Source of the DNA: Trichomonas vaginalis G3
Lineage: Eukaryota > Parabasalia > Trichomonadida > Trichomonadidae
NCBI RefSeq assembly: GCF_026262505.1
Contig: NC_067207.1
Coordinates: 8,090,082-8,154,081 of the forward strand
Length of the DNA: 64,000 bases
Direction of reading: 5' to 3'
Below are positions 53,280-64,000 of this stretch, piece by piece. The notes beneath the pieces were generated by a model. That model had not been told where the DNA came from and did no database searches. It saw only the letters and a list, made by a program, of their open reading frames with translations. Both the position numbers and the translations under genes were made by a program. Within the stretch, counting starts at the first letter, position 1; each line of letters starts with the position of its first letter.

Positions 53280-56086
53280 TTATTTCTTAATTATTTTGTC
53301 ATATTTGACAATTATATCCTGTCTCAAAGTATCCAAATCCGCAAACTGTGTTGCGTATCTCGAAGTGTCTTCGTCGTACGGCTTAATTACATCAGCCCTA
53401 TCCAAGAACATCATCAAATGAAACGCGAGAGCTTTGTATTTTATCTGCATCAAAATTGCCAAAGCAGGATGGAAATCTCTTATTGATATGAACAGCAACA
53501 AAGCGTTCATTGCATTTCCAGTATCCAAGAAGTGGTGGGCGGCTCTTCTCAACAAACTCTTCGACTCATTCGAAAACTCTTCCAATTTGCAGACTTCGAC
53601 AGAATCTTCCCATCTTCCGTTGTCCTGAAGATATCTTGCGGCAGAAAGATTAGCGCCAGCTAAATGCATCAATATACAGCCTTCTATAAATCTGTGCTGT
53701 GCAAAAAGTGGAACAGCGGTTGTTATCAAAAATTCTGTCACGTTTTGTGGCAAAATTTTATCTTCGTAACCGAGAAGCAACGCCGAACAAATGCTTGCCA
53801 CTATTGTGAACTCGCTTTTGTTGGAGAGACTCTTGAAAACTTCGACAGCTCCTCTTCTATCACCCATTCTGAACTTGAACAACAAGTTGAAAATGGCAGA
53901 AATCGGAGTATCTGCAGGAGAAAACAGAGAAGATTGAATCCTCAACGCGGAAACAACTTCTTCTTTCCCTCCAAACATGGAATGCGTGCTTGCAACCTCG
54001 GACCTCCCAAACTACGTGAAACACACTTCCAAATAATGGAATCAGTTGGAAATCCATGGTCATTAGCTATCTCAGCTATTTGAAGTGCTTCTGACCATGT
54101 TCCTGTAGTAGGATTCGTTAATAATTGCTCACCCATAAGCTCTAACCGTTGCTGGGCGGTTTTTAGCGGTTTTAAGAGGGCAGGTGAAGTGATTCTTTTT
54201 ACAGATCTCCAGTCTCTTGCAATAACGAATTTCACGGCTTCGTCATTGAGCGGGGAGACGAGGACGAGTCCATTTCCTGTTACAGCGAATGAGGAAACAG
54301 AAAAAGGACAACTTTCCACTTTTTCAAGTGAAAAACCAAATTTTCCGTCTCTCGCGTGTACGTACAATCCGCTGGATGATCTCTCGAACTCTATCCTGTC
54401 TATGTCGATGAAAGGAGAGTATGTTTGCTTCGATGTACCGAAAGCAAAGTCGTAAAACATAATTACGCCGTCTGTGTCAGCAGTTATGATGCAATCGCCT
54501 TTCCAAGCAAGACAAGTTGTCCTGGAGTTCTCCCGTGAGTTACGCAGCCTCAGAACAGGCATCTGTGCTATGCCGTTCTTGTATGTGTAGACTTGGATTT
54601 CTCCGGTAGATAATAATACGGCGAAATTGGGAGTATCGCCTTGGAAACATGTTGCTGGTATTCTGGATACTTGGACTGCAACAGCGGTGATGGATGTTTG
54701 AAGAGTCATCGGCTTTTGTTTGACATCATAAAAAATACCAAGGTCGTATTTGCCGTGGACGAAAACGCCGAGCTCCTCTGAACATATTAGGTCTGTGGCA
54801 GGGCCAAGGCGAGTGTGGATTGGAATAACTTGGCGCTTGGGAAGATTTATTGATCCACACTCGGTTTTTGAGTACCACAGAAGGACATCTTTGGTAAGGA
54901 ACTTGATCTTTTCAATGGATGTGCTGGATGCAAGGTAGTTCTGTGTGTATTTCCCTTCTGAAACGTCTGCGAAAATTATCTTTCCGGTTGGAGTGCCGAA
55001 AGCAAGGATTCCGTCGTAGAAATCGTAACAGGTTGGTATCTGTGGTATAATTTGAGACTGCGCGATGACGTAAGGTATATCATCTTTTATGGCAAACATA
55101 ACTAAGCCATTTGATGGAGAGAACGCGATGTATCGCTCGGGAAGTGCACGGTTACATGCAGCGGATAGTGGTAAATACTTCGATTTTAAGTCAAACAGCT
55201 CTCTTTTCAATTTTATTGTTCCTGATTTTGTAAAAATGTAGTCTTCGTTACAGATATAGATACTGAGTGACGAGTCTTGACCATAAACTGTAATTTCGTT
55301 GTCATTTGTTAAAGAAGGAAGCAGTTTATGGAAAGATGATTGGGATGATTCATCGATTACAAGATTTCGGCCAGATTTGGTCGCTATGTTAAACGTAAGT
55401 ATTTTTCCTTCAAGCATAATTAATAAAATATTACTAATATGGGGATGATGTTGAATTTCTACGATTTTTTCTGATTTATCTAAAGTATGGGATTGAGATT
55501 GAGATGTTGGAGCCTGCTTGGCATTCTTTGACGTGATAATTGTAAAGGATGGACCATTAGAATATAGAATTGCAGTGAATATATCTGAACTATTAACAGC
55601 CATCCTTGTATATGTACCAGGAACATCTATCTTCCAAAGTATTCGTGAGTTTTTCGCTTGATCTTCAGCTTCATACGGCCAAAAATCGATACTATAAATT
55701 GTATTTGGTTCTGCAAAGCCTAAAACGATTTTACGGGACCATTGAAGCTCCGATACATACTGAGCTTCAGATACTTGACGAGTGATTCCGAGTGTAAGAC
55801 CTGATTCACAATCCCATAACAAAACTCTTCCGCAATCGTCTGAAATTGCAAGATAAGGTAGCTCATAGTGGAATTTAAGGCAAGTTATGTTAGAATTTAG
55901 AATTTCAATGGATCATAAGAAAGAAATATCATTTTTAGTAGTTTTATAGAGATAAATTGTGCCTTTACCGGCTAATGCAAGTAGCCCACATGCTTCCCAG
56001 TCCATGCTCCCTGTGTTGAACACTTTACTAGGTGGACAAAGTGAAGCAAATCGTATCTTAGCTTTATTAAAAGGATTCGCTTGCAT
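53280..56086 (-). pseudogene. WDR11: WDR11-like protein, two lesions (fourth unit)
   Basis: TGA at codon 58, plus the same missing base as the first unit (near 53984), which separates the propeller part from the 232-codon solenoid part. Confidence 0.7.
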
Positions 56087-56195
56087 TTTTTTTATAAATT
56101 GATATCGTCAAAAATTTTAATTCTACAATGTTTTAAATATATTAATATTTAGTTGTACAGAATCAAATCACATCTACTTGAAAAAAAAAGGTAGT

Positions 56196-56228
56196 GGGGC
56201 TTCCAGGCGCGTTGCGCCCTCTAGCCCC
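56196..56228. repeat. GC-rich hairpin at the Polinton edge (fifth unit)
   Basis: Same sequence and pairing as 10916-10948. Confidence 0.7.
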
Positions 56229-56260
56229 GAAGATGTTTAGTATAAAACCGCTTTTTAACT

Positions 56261-56266
56261 TCACTT
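56261..56266 (+). promoter_or_regulatory. TCA-type initiator (fifth unit)
   Basis: TCACTT directly before the ATG at 56270. Confidence 0.6.
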
Positions 56267-56269
56267 AAA

Positions 56270-59200
56270 ATGCCACGTAAGCTACGTAAGAATATACGTA
56301 AGAGGAAGGGAGCATTGAAACATCCAATAGTAAAACTGACACCACAACAACAGTTGCAACAACAAATGCTGAATGACCCCACTATGTTGCAACAAATGTC
56401 AAGCAACCCTATGCTTTTAAACCGAGTTATTGGTGCACAGAGTGGAGGTTTAAGAGCGGCACTTTTAGCGAAAATGGCAGGCTATGGTGGAGCTGCAGAC
56501 GGAACAGCTTATAACCCTCAAAGTCAAATGAATTTGAGTTCACTCAAAAATCAAATAACAGATGTCAAAAAGTCAAACATAGACATACAGAAACAAATAA
56601 GTGAAAACGAAAAGAAACTAGAATATGACAGACACACAAAGAAACTCAATGAGTTAAACGTAGAGAAAAAGAAGAAAGAAGAACAACTGAAAGAACTAAG
56701 TACAGAGGAATATGCGAAAAAAGTGTCAGAAAAAGCAGCAGAAGTAGCAAAAATGGAACAAGATGTTATAAATTTGAAAAACCATACTACTCAATATAAA
56801 GTACTGAAAGATGAAGAAATAAAACAAAAAGCCCTGAAGACATATATGGATAGCGATGAGTATAAAAAAGAAGTTGAAGCAAATGTAAAGGCAGAAAAAC
56901 TTTTACAGTTGCAAAACCAAACCGTACAGTATGAAAACTTAGCACAAGAAAGTAAAAATAACGACGCAGCCATGCAAAAGGCAATGAAAAGCGCAGAATA
57001 TATAAAAGCTAATAATGACTGGTTAGACGCCCAAGCCAACGCTAAAGCAGCCCAACTTATAGGGTCAATAAGGACAAAAATACAAGCGGATGAAGACAGT
57101 TCAAATGAAGCTTTAACGAATGCTGACTTTAAGAACGCCTTCGAAGCTCTTCATAGTAAGGTGAAACTAGTGAACGACTTCTCATCTGGAAAGAAACTGA
57201 AGTCTGAAGGTTTCGACAAAGAGTTAAAAGAAGTAGCACAAAATATGACGAAAATAACAGATGCAGCAACGAGACAGGCAGTTCAAAGTGCCCATGACGC
57301 CGTTAGAACAGCTGTTGTGGAAAGTCAAGAAAAAGAGTTACAACAGACCAAAAGAGACCTAGTAAATGCTTTCTTAAGAACGAAAAGTCAGGTAGGACAT
57401 TATGCTGCAGATGGAACATATGTGCCAGCTGGTGGAACTTATATACCAGCTGGTGGAACTTATATACTAGCTAGTGGAACTTATATACCACCAAACCCTC
57501 CAAGAGAAGCACCTGCACCAGGACTACCTAAAACATTTACATCGTCACATGGACACAGACACAGGCATGCACCAAAACCAACACAACAACCAACAGTTCA
57601 AAATCCAGCACCACAACAACAACAACAACCAGCACAACAACCACCTCCACAACCAGCACAGCAACCAACAGTTCAAAACCCTGCACAACAACCACCTCCA
57701 CAACCAGCACAGCAACCAACAGTTCAAAACCCTGCACAACAACCACCTCCACAACCAGCACAACAACCACAAACAGAGCAAGGACATAAAAGAAGTAGAG
57801 AACAAGGAAACCAAGATTTCTTAAAAATGCTTAAGGAAGAATATGGTTACCCAGATACTCTTGACTTTAGTGACAGATATAAAGAAGCTATTAGAAAGTT
57901 CAAGGAAGGAAATACAGACCCGAACCTATTTAGCTTTATGGTTCAGCACCAAATGGGATATAATTTCAAACCTGGAAAATACAAGCTCGCTAAGGGATAT
58001 GATTTAATAGCATATCATCCAAATGACATGAACGAATTTACTCCGAGATATTTGGTGTCAGAGCTAAATGACAATTCAACTCTCTTCATGAAACGCGTAA
58101 AAAATAGAGACGGAACGAAAGAAGAAAGGTTTATGAGTCCGGATGACTTAGATAGGGAACTTTTTAAAAACGGTCTCGGAATATATGAAATGCCAGCAGA
58201 TGAGGTACAAGAAACTCAACAGGAAGAAGTTCAGATACAACCAGACATGGAAGAAATAGTTCAGCAACAACAGCTAGAAGAGCCTGAAGGAAACGAACAA
58301 GTCCCTCCTTTGGAAACTAACCTCACAGAACTAGATGAAGATTTGGAACAGCCGAAAAATCTTGACCCTCAACAAGAGTATGAGGTGAATATGGAATCTT
58401 TCCAAGAGTCTAAAAAAAATTCGGCTGACATAGTAGAAGAATATCGAAAAATGTTTGCCGACATACAAAAGACTCCAACATCAGATGAAAATATTCAGCA
58501 TAGAATGGAAGTACTGAAAGATAATGTACGCAAATACAACAATCCTTTTTACTTACGACCATATAACGTTCAATCTTTGGCTGAACTCGGTGAAAATAAA
58601 AGGTTAAATTTCAACAAAACATATAGAAATGAAACATTGTTTAAAGTTCATTCAGAACCTAACCAATATGGAAACAAACCTACTTTTGTTTCTGCAGACT
58701 ATGGAACTACAATGAGATGGGGTCATAAAGCTAATCCGGATAGGTGGTTCATAAACTTACAACCACAATTCCAAGAAGTTGTAGACGCAATGGAAGTGAA
58801 TGGTGAACCAGATATAGCTGGTATTTTCAGCGCGGCTTTAATGCCATTGAAAGATATGAAAGATGCAGATATTTTGAACCAGTATGAAATGAACATGGCT
58901 GATGGAAATATAACACCTGACGTTCTAAAACATTTATCTCAAAGAACTACACAGAACCATAGAGATGGTATATTTGGTGAAGAGTTTAGAAAGACAGTTA
59001 GGGAGAGAGAAGGAAGAGAACCTATTGTACATGACCTTGCAAACGAAAGTTTACAAAATGTCATAAAAACTTACTTTGCAGACAATGAACCGAGAAGGGA
59101 TGAATATTTAAGAAAACTCAAATGGACAGTACCAAATGAAATGTTAGTATTGAAAAACATGTTCCTTGACAAAATAAAACCAACTACAGAAATAAATGAC

Positions 59201-59701
59201 GAAAGACTGAAACATTGGGTAAAAGCTTTCCCATTCACAAAAGATATTATTGGTAACATGGAAAGAAAACCAGAATGGCTACAAAAACATATATTTGGAA
59301 ACGAGCTTATTCCATATGGACAAGCTCTGTTTGAAGAGCTTGAACCGGAAACTCAGGAAAGAGTCATGCAAACAATACGCGAAGACTCAAATACAAACTA
59401 TGACAAAATCTTTCTAGGATATAGGTTACCTGAGATGGGCGACCAGAGCCCAAAGGCAAAAAGGACATGGGAAATTTACAACATACTAGGTGAACATGAG
59501 GCAAAGATGCAACAACTTGAAGCAGAGGGCAAGTTACCAAAAGCGACACCAAAGAAGAAGAGAAGAGTAGAACAAAGTGAAAGTAGTGAAGAAGTAACTT
59601 CATCTAGTGAAAGTAGTGGCAATGAAGGAAAAAGAAGAGTTAAAAACTCAGTCAGGAAGAAAGTAAAGCTTGGTCCGAGTGGGTTCTATTATGACATATA
59701 A
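56270..59701 (+). CDS. Large coiled-coil, Gln/Pro-rich Polinton protein (fifth unit)
   Basis: 1143 residues, same translation as 10990-14421; frame looks whole. Confidence 0.75.
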   Translation: MPRKLRKNIRKRKGALKHPIVKLTPQQQLQQQMLNDPTMLQQMSSNPMLLNRVIGAQSGGLRAALLAKMAGYGGAADGTAYNPQSQMNLSSLKNQITDVKKSNIDIQKQISENEKKLEYDRHTKKLNELNVEKKKKEEQLKELSTEEYAKKVSEKAAEVAKMEQDVINLKNHTTQYKVLKDEEIKQKALKTYMDSDEYKKEVEANVKAEKLLQLQNQTVQYENLAQESKNNDAAMQKAMKSAEYIKANNDWLDAQANAKAAQLIGSIRTKIQADEDSSNEALTNADFKNAFEALHSKVKLVNDFSSGKKLKSEGFDKELKEVAQNMTKITDAATRQAVQSAHDAVRTAVVESQEKELQQTKRDLVNAFLRTKSQVGHYAADGTYVPAGGTYIPAGGTYILASGTYIPPNPPREAPAPGLPKTFTSSHGHRHRHAPKPTQQPTVQNPAPQQQQQPAQQPPPQPAQQPTVQNPAQQPPPQPAQQPTVQNPAQQPPPQPAQQPQTEQGHKRSREQGNQDFLKMLKEEYGYPDTLDFSDRYKEAIRKFKEGNTDPNLFSFMVQHQMGYNFKPGKYKLAKGYDLIAYHPNDMNEFTPRYLVSELNDNSTLFMKRVKNRDGTKEERFMSPDDLDRELFKNGLGIYEMPADEVQETQQEEVQIQPDMEEIVQQQQLEEPEGNEQVPPLETNLTELDEDLEQPKNLDPQQEYEVNMESFQESKKNSADIVEEYRKMFADIQKTPTSDENIQHRMEVLKDNVRKYNNPFYLRPYNVQSLAELGENKRLNFNKTYRNETLFKVHSEPNQYGNKPTFVSADYGTTMRWGHKANPDRWFINLQPQFQEVVDAMEVNGEPDIAGIFSAALMPLKDMKDADILNQYEMNMADGNITPDVLKHLSQRTTQNHRDGIFGEEFRKTVREREGREPIVHDLANESLQNVIKTYFADNEPRRDEYLRKLKWTVPNEMLVLKNMFLDKIKPTTEINDERLKHWVKAFPFTKDIIGNMERKPEWLQKHIFGNELIPYGQALFEELEPETQERVMQTIREDSNTNYDKIFLGYRLPEMGDQSPKAKRTWEIYNILGEHEAKMQQLEAEGKLPKATPKKKRRVEQSESSEEVTSSSESSGNEGKRRVKNSVRKKVKLGPSGFYYDI

Positions 59702-59733
59702 ATCCAACTATTCTATATTTTTACCCATATGAA

Positions 59734-60532
59734 ATGTACGCCGCTCAGAATATAACGCCAACAGTTTTGGATGCCATGAATGGAAATGTTTCCGAATGGT
59801 ATAACGAATGCGACAATGCCATTAGAAGGTCAGAAATAGTTCCTGGAACTTACGAATATACAACTGCTGTTTCTTATGGAAACGTAGGTGAGTTTGGAGA
59901 AGGTTCTTCAACAACAGTAGATATTGCTTGCGACAGGTTTCATATTATTTCTATTGACAACTCTTTCTTATACGTGGAACAAGACATTGAAATAAAACCT
60001 TCTGCCAAGTTGTCTGAAAAGAAAGGTTGCAATGGAATTTTCTATGTCGGATACCAATATGCTCCAGAAGTTTTCATGGGATATAAGATATATTCTAACT
60101 CTGACTTAGTTCAAACAGTAACATGGGCAAACTATGAATGGTTCGCTTTAAGAAACTCAGTACAACCACAAGCTAGAGAACAAACAGACCAGTATGCAAC
60201 TATTGAGAAAATAAGAAGACTTGACCCTAACGTTCCAGGAGTTTATGTTAACCTTTCTGGTTCAGATGGAACTGCTGCCACTAAAGTAAAACTGAAACTT
60301 AGAGTTCCTTTGTCATCTTTCCTCATCTTCAGGTTTTTAAGATACTTGCCAAACTGGGCAGGAAAAATTTCTATCGAACTTACTCCAAGCAAAAATAACT
60401 TAGTCATTGCACCAACACAAGACCCATTCACTCTTACAGACGTAAAGGGAACAAATAAAACGTCATTCGCCGAATTTTGCAAAGACAAAGTTGACTTAGA
60501 CTTTGGTTTCTCAAACCTCAACACTGAAGTAA
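59734..60532 (+). CDS. Polinton major capsid protein, 5' part up to the assembly gap
   Basis: The first 266 codons match 166-1773; the rest is hidden by the gap. Any reading through the Ns is meaningless. Confidence 0.75.
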
Positions 60533-60632
60533 NNNNNNNNNNNNNNNNNNNNNNNNNNNNNNNNNNNNNNNNNNNNNNNNNNNNNNNNNNNNNNNNNNNN
60601 NNNNNNNNNNNNNNNNNNNNNNNNNNNNNNNN
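60533..60632. other. Assembly gap of 100 Ns
   Basis: Exactly 100 N bases, the conventional placeholder for a join of unknown size. Orientation of the repeated unit flips across it. Confidence 0.99.
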
Positions 60633-61036
60633 ATCTCTTCGAATTGAAGCAAAACAAAGTTTACACACACAAACAATACAAATACATTGACAGAATAGTT
60701 CTTTACACAAACAATGGAAAATGTTATAGAATAGCAGTCTTTGCTGAACCTAAATATTTTCATAAAGCAAAGAAAGTTGGTATAACTGAAATGGTGAAAG
60801 TTCTTGAAGCAGACAAAAATATAACTTCAAAACTTACAGATATTTCTAAAGGAAAGTTTATAATACAATATTATGTCAAAACTGGCGTACTGTCAATATT
60901 TGACGGAGAGAAGTCAGTTCAAGAACAACTTACTGACCTGCTGCCAAAATCTGCTCGATGGAAGCTGTCGTTATGCCAATCTGAGGAGCCCCAGCAGGTT
61001 TCATCGAACGAATTTTCAAAAGAGCATCTTCCGTGA
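60633..61036 (+). CDS. 139-aa Polinton-associated protein, 5' end in gap (inverted copy)
   Basis: The visible 134 codons match 1667-2086; the start codon lies in the gap. Confidence 0.55.
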
Positions 61037-62537
61037 AAAGTGCTATTGGTTTTGTAAACTTCTTTGCTTTCAATTCATCTGGACCGTCTCTGTCACCAGT
61101 ATATTGTATTTGAACTGTACCAACAGTTGAAATACCACCCATAAAGTCTTCTGAGTCAGCAAATGGAATGCCAAGCCAAAAGTTTGAACGGTCTCCATTT
61201 GTATATTGAGTTTTTTGACCTCCTGTATGGGTCCATACTTTCACATATGGCATAATAGAACTTTGCATTTCAGGGTTAATGGTTGTTGTGAAGTTGTTGT
61301 TAAAGTTCATAGCATCTAATGTCAAGTTGTATGACCTCATATCCTCAACTGTAGAATATTCTTCTCTTGGATAATATTTGCCATCTATGTTTATATGATA
61401 TTTAATACCAGGGTTGTAGAAACAAGAATAGTCATTTATAGTTCGTCTGAAAAGAACAAACATAGTATCTGCATGTTTCATTGCAGTTGTTAAGGCAATA
61501 TCTGTTCTTGCACCTGGGTCAGCACTTTGGTTTCCAACTTCACCTGCAAAGTCTTTGACAGATATTTGGTGTATAGGGAACATAAGTGGAACTGCAATAT
61601 ATTTGGCAGCTAAAGCATTTGAAATATCTGGGTCCAACATATAGACTGCAAGTCTGCTTTCTATTCTCTTGCATTCAAATTTTTCGCATGTGAACTTAAC
61701 TGGGTCCCAAGCATCTCCAGCAGCATTGAAATAATAGTTTACTTCAGTGTTGAGGTTTGAGAAACCAAAGTCTAAGTCAACTTTGTCTTTGCAAAATTCG
61801 GCGAATGACGTTTTATTTGTTCCCTTTACGTCTGTAAGAGTGAATGGGTCTTGTGTTGGTGCAATGACTAAGTTATTTTTGCTTGGAGTAAGTTCGATAG
61901 AAATTTTTCCTGCCCAGTTTGGCAAGTATCTTAAAAACCTGAAGATGAGGAAAGATGACAAAGGAACTCTAAGTTTCAGTTTTACTTTAGTGGCAGCAGT
62001 TCCATCTGAACCAGAAAGGTTAACATAAACTCCTGGAACGTTAGGGTCAAGTCTTCTTATTTTCTCAATAGTTGCATACTGGTCTGTTTGTTCTCTAGCT
62101 TGTGGTTGTACTGAGTTTCTTAAAGCGAACCATTCATAGTTTGCCCATGTTACTGTTTGAACTAAGTCAGAGTTAGAATATATCTTATATCCCATGAAAA
62201 CTTCTGGAGCATATTGGTATCCGACATAGAAAATTCCATTGCAACCTTTCTTTTCAGACAACTTGGCAGAAGGTTTTATTTCAATGTCTTGTTCCACGTA
62301 TAAGAAAGAGTTGTCAATAGAAATAATATGAAACCTGTCGCAAGCAATATCTACTGTTGTTGAAGAACCTTCTCCAAACTCACCTACGTTTCCATAAGAA
62401 ACAGCAGTTGTATATTCGTAAGTTCCAGGAACTATTTCTGACCTTCTAATGGCATTGTCGCATTCGTTATACCATTCGGAAACATTTCCATTCATGGCAT
62501 CCAAAACTGTTGGCGTTATATTCTGAGCGGCGTACAT
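60930..62537 (-). CDS. Polinton major capsid protein (inverted copy)
   Basis: 535 residues, same translation as 166-1773; frame looks whole. Confidence 0.8.
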   Translation of the reverse strand: MYAAQNITPTVLDAMNGNVSEWYNECDNAIRRSEIVPGTYEYTTAVSYGNVGEFGEGSSTTVDIACDRFHIISIDNSFLYVEQDIEIKPSAKLSEKKGCNGIFYVGYQYAPEVFMGYKIYSNSDLVQTVTWANYEWFALRNSVQPQAREQTDQYATIEKIRRLDPNVPGVYVNLSGSDGTAATKVKLKLRVPLSSFLIFRFLRYLPNWAGKISIELTPSKNNLVIAPTQDPFTLTDVKGTNKTSFAEFCKDKVDLDFGFSNLNTEVNYYFNAAGDAWDPVKFTCEKFECKRIESRLAVYMLDPDISNALAAKYIAVPLMFPIHQISVKDFAGEVGNQSADPGARTDIALTTAMKHADTMFVLFRRTINDYSCFYNPGIKYHINIDGKYYPREEYSTVEDMRSYNLTLDAMNFNNNFTTTINPEMQSSIMPYVKVWTHTGGQKTQYTNGDRSNFWLGIPFADSEDFMGGISTVGTVQIQYTGDRDGPDELKAKKFTKPIALFTEDALLKIRSMKPAGAPQIGITTASIEQILAAGQ

Positions 62538-62569
62538 TTCATATGGGTAAAAATATAGAATAGTTGGAT

Positions 62570-64000
62570 TTATATGTCATAATAGAACCCACTCGGACCA
62601 AGCTTTACTTTCTTCCTGACTGAGTTTTTAACTCTTCTTTTTCCTTCATTGCCACTACTTTCACTAGATGAAGTTACTTCTTCACTACTTTCACTTTGTT
62701 CTACTCTTCTCTTCTTCTTTGGTGTCGCTTTTGGTAACTTGCCCTCTGCTTCAAGTTGTTGCATCTTTGCCTCATGTTCACCTAGTATGTTGTAAATTTC
62801 CCATGTCCTTTTTGCCTTTGGGCTCTGGTCGCCCATCTCAGGTAACCTATATCCTAGAAAGATTTTGTCATAGTTTGTATTTGAGTCTTCGCGTATTGTT
62901 TGCATGACTCTTTCCTGAGTTTCCGGTTCAAGCTCTTCAAACAGAGCTTGTCCATATGGAATAAGCTCGTTTCCAAATATATGTTTTTGTAGCCATTCTG
63001 GTTTTCTTTCCATGTTACCAATAATATCTTTTGTGAATGGGAAAGCTTTTACCCAATGTTTCAGTCTTTCGTCATTTATTTCTGTAGTTGGTTTTATTTT
63101 GTCAAGGAACATGTTTTTCAATACTAACATTTCATTTGGTACTGTCCATTTGAGTTTTCTTAAATATTCATCCCTTCTCGGTTCATTGTCTGCAAAGTAA
63201 GTTTTTATGACATTTTGTAAACTTTCGTTTGCAAGGTCATGTACAATAGGTTCTCTTCCTTCTCTCTCCCTAACTGTCTTTCTAAACTCTTCACCAAATA
63301 TACCATCTCTATGGTTCTGTGTAGTTCTTTGAGATAAATGTTTTAGAACGTCAGGTGTTATATTTCCATCAGCCATGTTCATTTCATACTGGTTCAAAAT
63401 ATCTGCATCTTTCATATCTTTCAATGGCATTAAAGCCGCGCTGAAAATACCAGCTATATCTGGTTCACCATTCACTTCCATTGCGTCTACAACTTCTTGG
63501 AATTGTGGTTGTAAGTTTATGAACCACCTATCCGGATTAGCTTTATGACCCCATCTCATTGTAGTTCCATAGTCTGCAGAAACAAAAGTAGGTTTGTTTC
63601 CATATTGGTTAGGTTCTGAATGAACTTTAAACAATGTTTCATTTCTATATGTTTTGTTGAAATTTAACCTTTTATTTTCACCGAGTTCAGCCAAAGATTG
63701 AACGTTATATGGTCGTAAGTAAAAAGGATTGTTGTATTTGCGTACATTATCTTTCAGTACTTCCATTCTATGCTGAATATTTTCATCTGATGTTGGAGTC
63801 TTTTGTATGTCGGCAAACATTTTTCGATATTCTTCTACTATGTCAGCCGAATTTTTTTTAGACTCTTGGAAAGATTCCATATTCACCTCATACTCTTGTT
63901 GAGGGTCAAGATTTTTCGGCTGTTCCAAATCTTCATCTAGTTCTGTGAGGTTAGTTTCCAAAGGAGGGACTTGTTCGTTTCCTTCAGGCTCTTCTAGCTG
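62570..64000 (-). CDS. Large coiled-coil Polinton protein, C-terminal part (inverted copy, cut by window edge)
   Basis: The visible 476 codons match the C-terminal part of 10990-14421 and the frame is still open at the window edge. Confidence 0.75.
   Translation of the reverse strand, partial: QLEEPEGNEQVPPLETNLTELDEDLEQPKNLDPQQEYEVNMESFQESKKNSADIVEEYRKMFADIQKTPTSDENIQHRMEVLKDNVRKYNNPFYLRPYNVQSLAELGENKRLNFNKTYRNETLFKVHSEPNQYGNKPTFVSADYGTTMRWGHKANPDRWFINLQPQFQEVVDAMEVNGEPDIAGIFSAALMPLKDMKDADILNQYEMNMADGNITPDVLKHLSQRTTQNHRDGIFGEEFRKTVREREGREPIVHDLANESLQNVIKTYFADNEPRRDEYLRKLKWTVPNEMLVLKNMFLDKIKPTTEINDERLKHWVKAFPFTKDIIGNMERKPEWLQKHIFGNELIPYGQALFEELEPETQERVMQTIREDSNTNYDKIFLGYRLPEMGDQSPKAKRTWEIYNILGEHEAKMQQLEAEGKLPKATPKKKRRVEQSESSEEVTSSSESSGNEGKRRVKNSVRKKVKLGPSGFYYDI

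Larger units (their letters stand above)
1..60532 (+). repeat. Head-to-tail tandem array of a 14.3-15.3 kb compound unit
   Basis: The same gene order recurs with spacings of 14288, 15328, 14985 and 14967 bases, measured between successive capsid gene starts. Nearly all of the spacing difference is explained by the number of 345-bp cassettes in the surface-protein-like gene. The remaining differences are scattered single-base indels, many in homopolymers. Each unit joins a partial Polinton, a mariner with a hairpin array and a WDR11-like gene. Because cassette numbers differ, the copies are not one sequence pasted repeatedly by an assembler. Whether the exact copy number is right cannot be judged from sequence alone. 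Confidence 0.9.
56191..60532 (+). mobile_element. Partial Maverick/Polinton, fifth unit, cut by assembly gap
   Basis: Holds the edge hairpin, the large coiled-coil gene and the first half of the capsid gene before the gap. Confidence 0.8.
60633..64000 (-). mobile_element. Partial Maverick/Polinton in inverted orientation
   Basis: This is the reverse complement of the capsid region and the end of the large gene, running out of the window. With the fifth unit it forms a tail-to-tail arrangement around the gap. The visible sequence matches the array copies. Confidence 0.8.

Noticed and set aside
59734-60710. Frames reading through the Ns
   Set aside because: They cross the assembly gap and join opposite-strand sequences, so they have no meaning.
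1-64000. tRNA or rRNA genes
   Set aside because: I saw no cloverleaf with conserved box sequences and no ribosomal RNA segments.

Overview
The window looks like nuclear DNA of the parabasalid protist Trichomonas vaginalis or a close relative. The base composition is AT-rich and the genes appear intronless. It carries partial Maverick/Polinton elements, a Tvmar1-like mariner, a 3' surface-protein gene with a C-terminal membrane anchor, and TCA-type initiator motifs a few bases before start codons. The species is inferred from gene content, not from a database match. Layout: the first 60.5 kb is a head-to-tail array of one compound unit of about 14.3-15.3 kb. It holds the tail of one unit (1-10910), three complete units (10911-26238, 26239-41224, 41225-56190) and the head of a fifth (56191-60532). 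A 100-base assembly gap (60533-60632) follows, and then the same unit in inverted orientation (60633-64000). Each unit reads, in order: a GC-rich hairpin and a partial Polinton (large coiled-coil/Gln-Pro protein, double-jelly-roll major capsid protein, a 139-aa gene on the other strand, a 193-aa gene, a 268-aa candidate minor capsid gene and the N-terminal part of a further Polinton gene). That last part runs in frame into the repeats and membrane anchor of a trichomonad surface-protein-like gene. Next comes a mariner whose transposase is split by a dense array of about 12 hairpins, then a small remnant of an Ig-like surface gene, then a WDR11-like host gene on the minus strand. No polymerase B, integrase, packaging ATPase or protease gene is seen in the unit, so the Polinton part is an incomplete fossil. 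Its copies are almost identical, so the array amplification is recent even if the element is older. How the parts relate: the Polinton block holds only structural-type genes. The WDR11-like gene is a captured host trafficking gene; it has an in-frame TGA at codon 58 in all four copies and a second 1-base lesion in two. The mariner cannot make a whole transposase from a single frame. The most unusual feature is the hairpin array inside the mariner. It has about a dozen different stems of roughly 20-28 bp with short loops, one exact duplicate, and arms that can also pair between neighbouring hairpins. It resembles a cluster of small-RNA precursors carried by a DNA transposon and is kept in all four units. 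A second unusual feature is the open Polinton/surface-protein fusion frame, whose 345-bp cassette number varies between units (2, 5, 4, 4).
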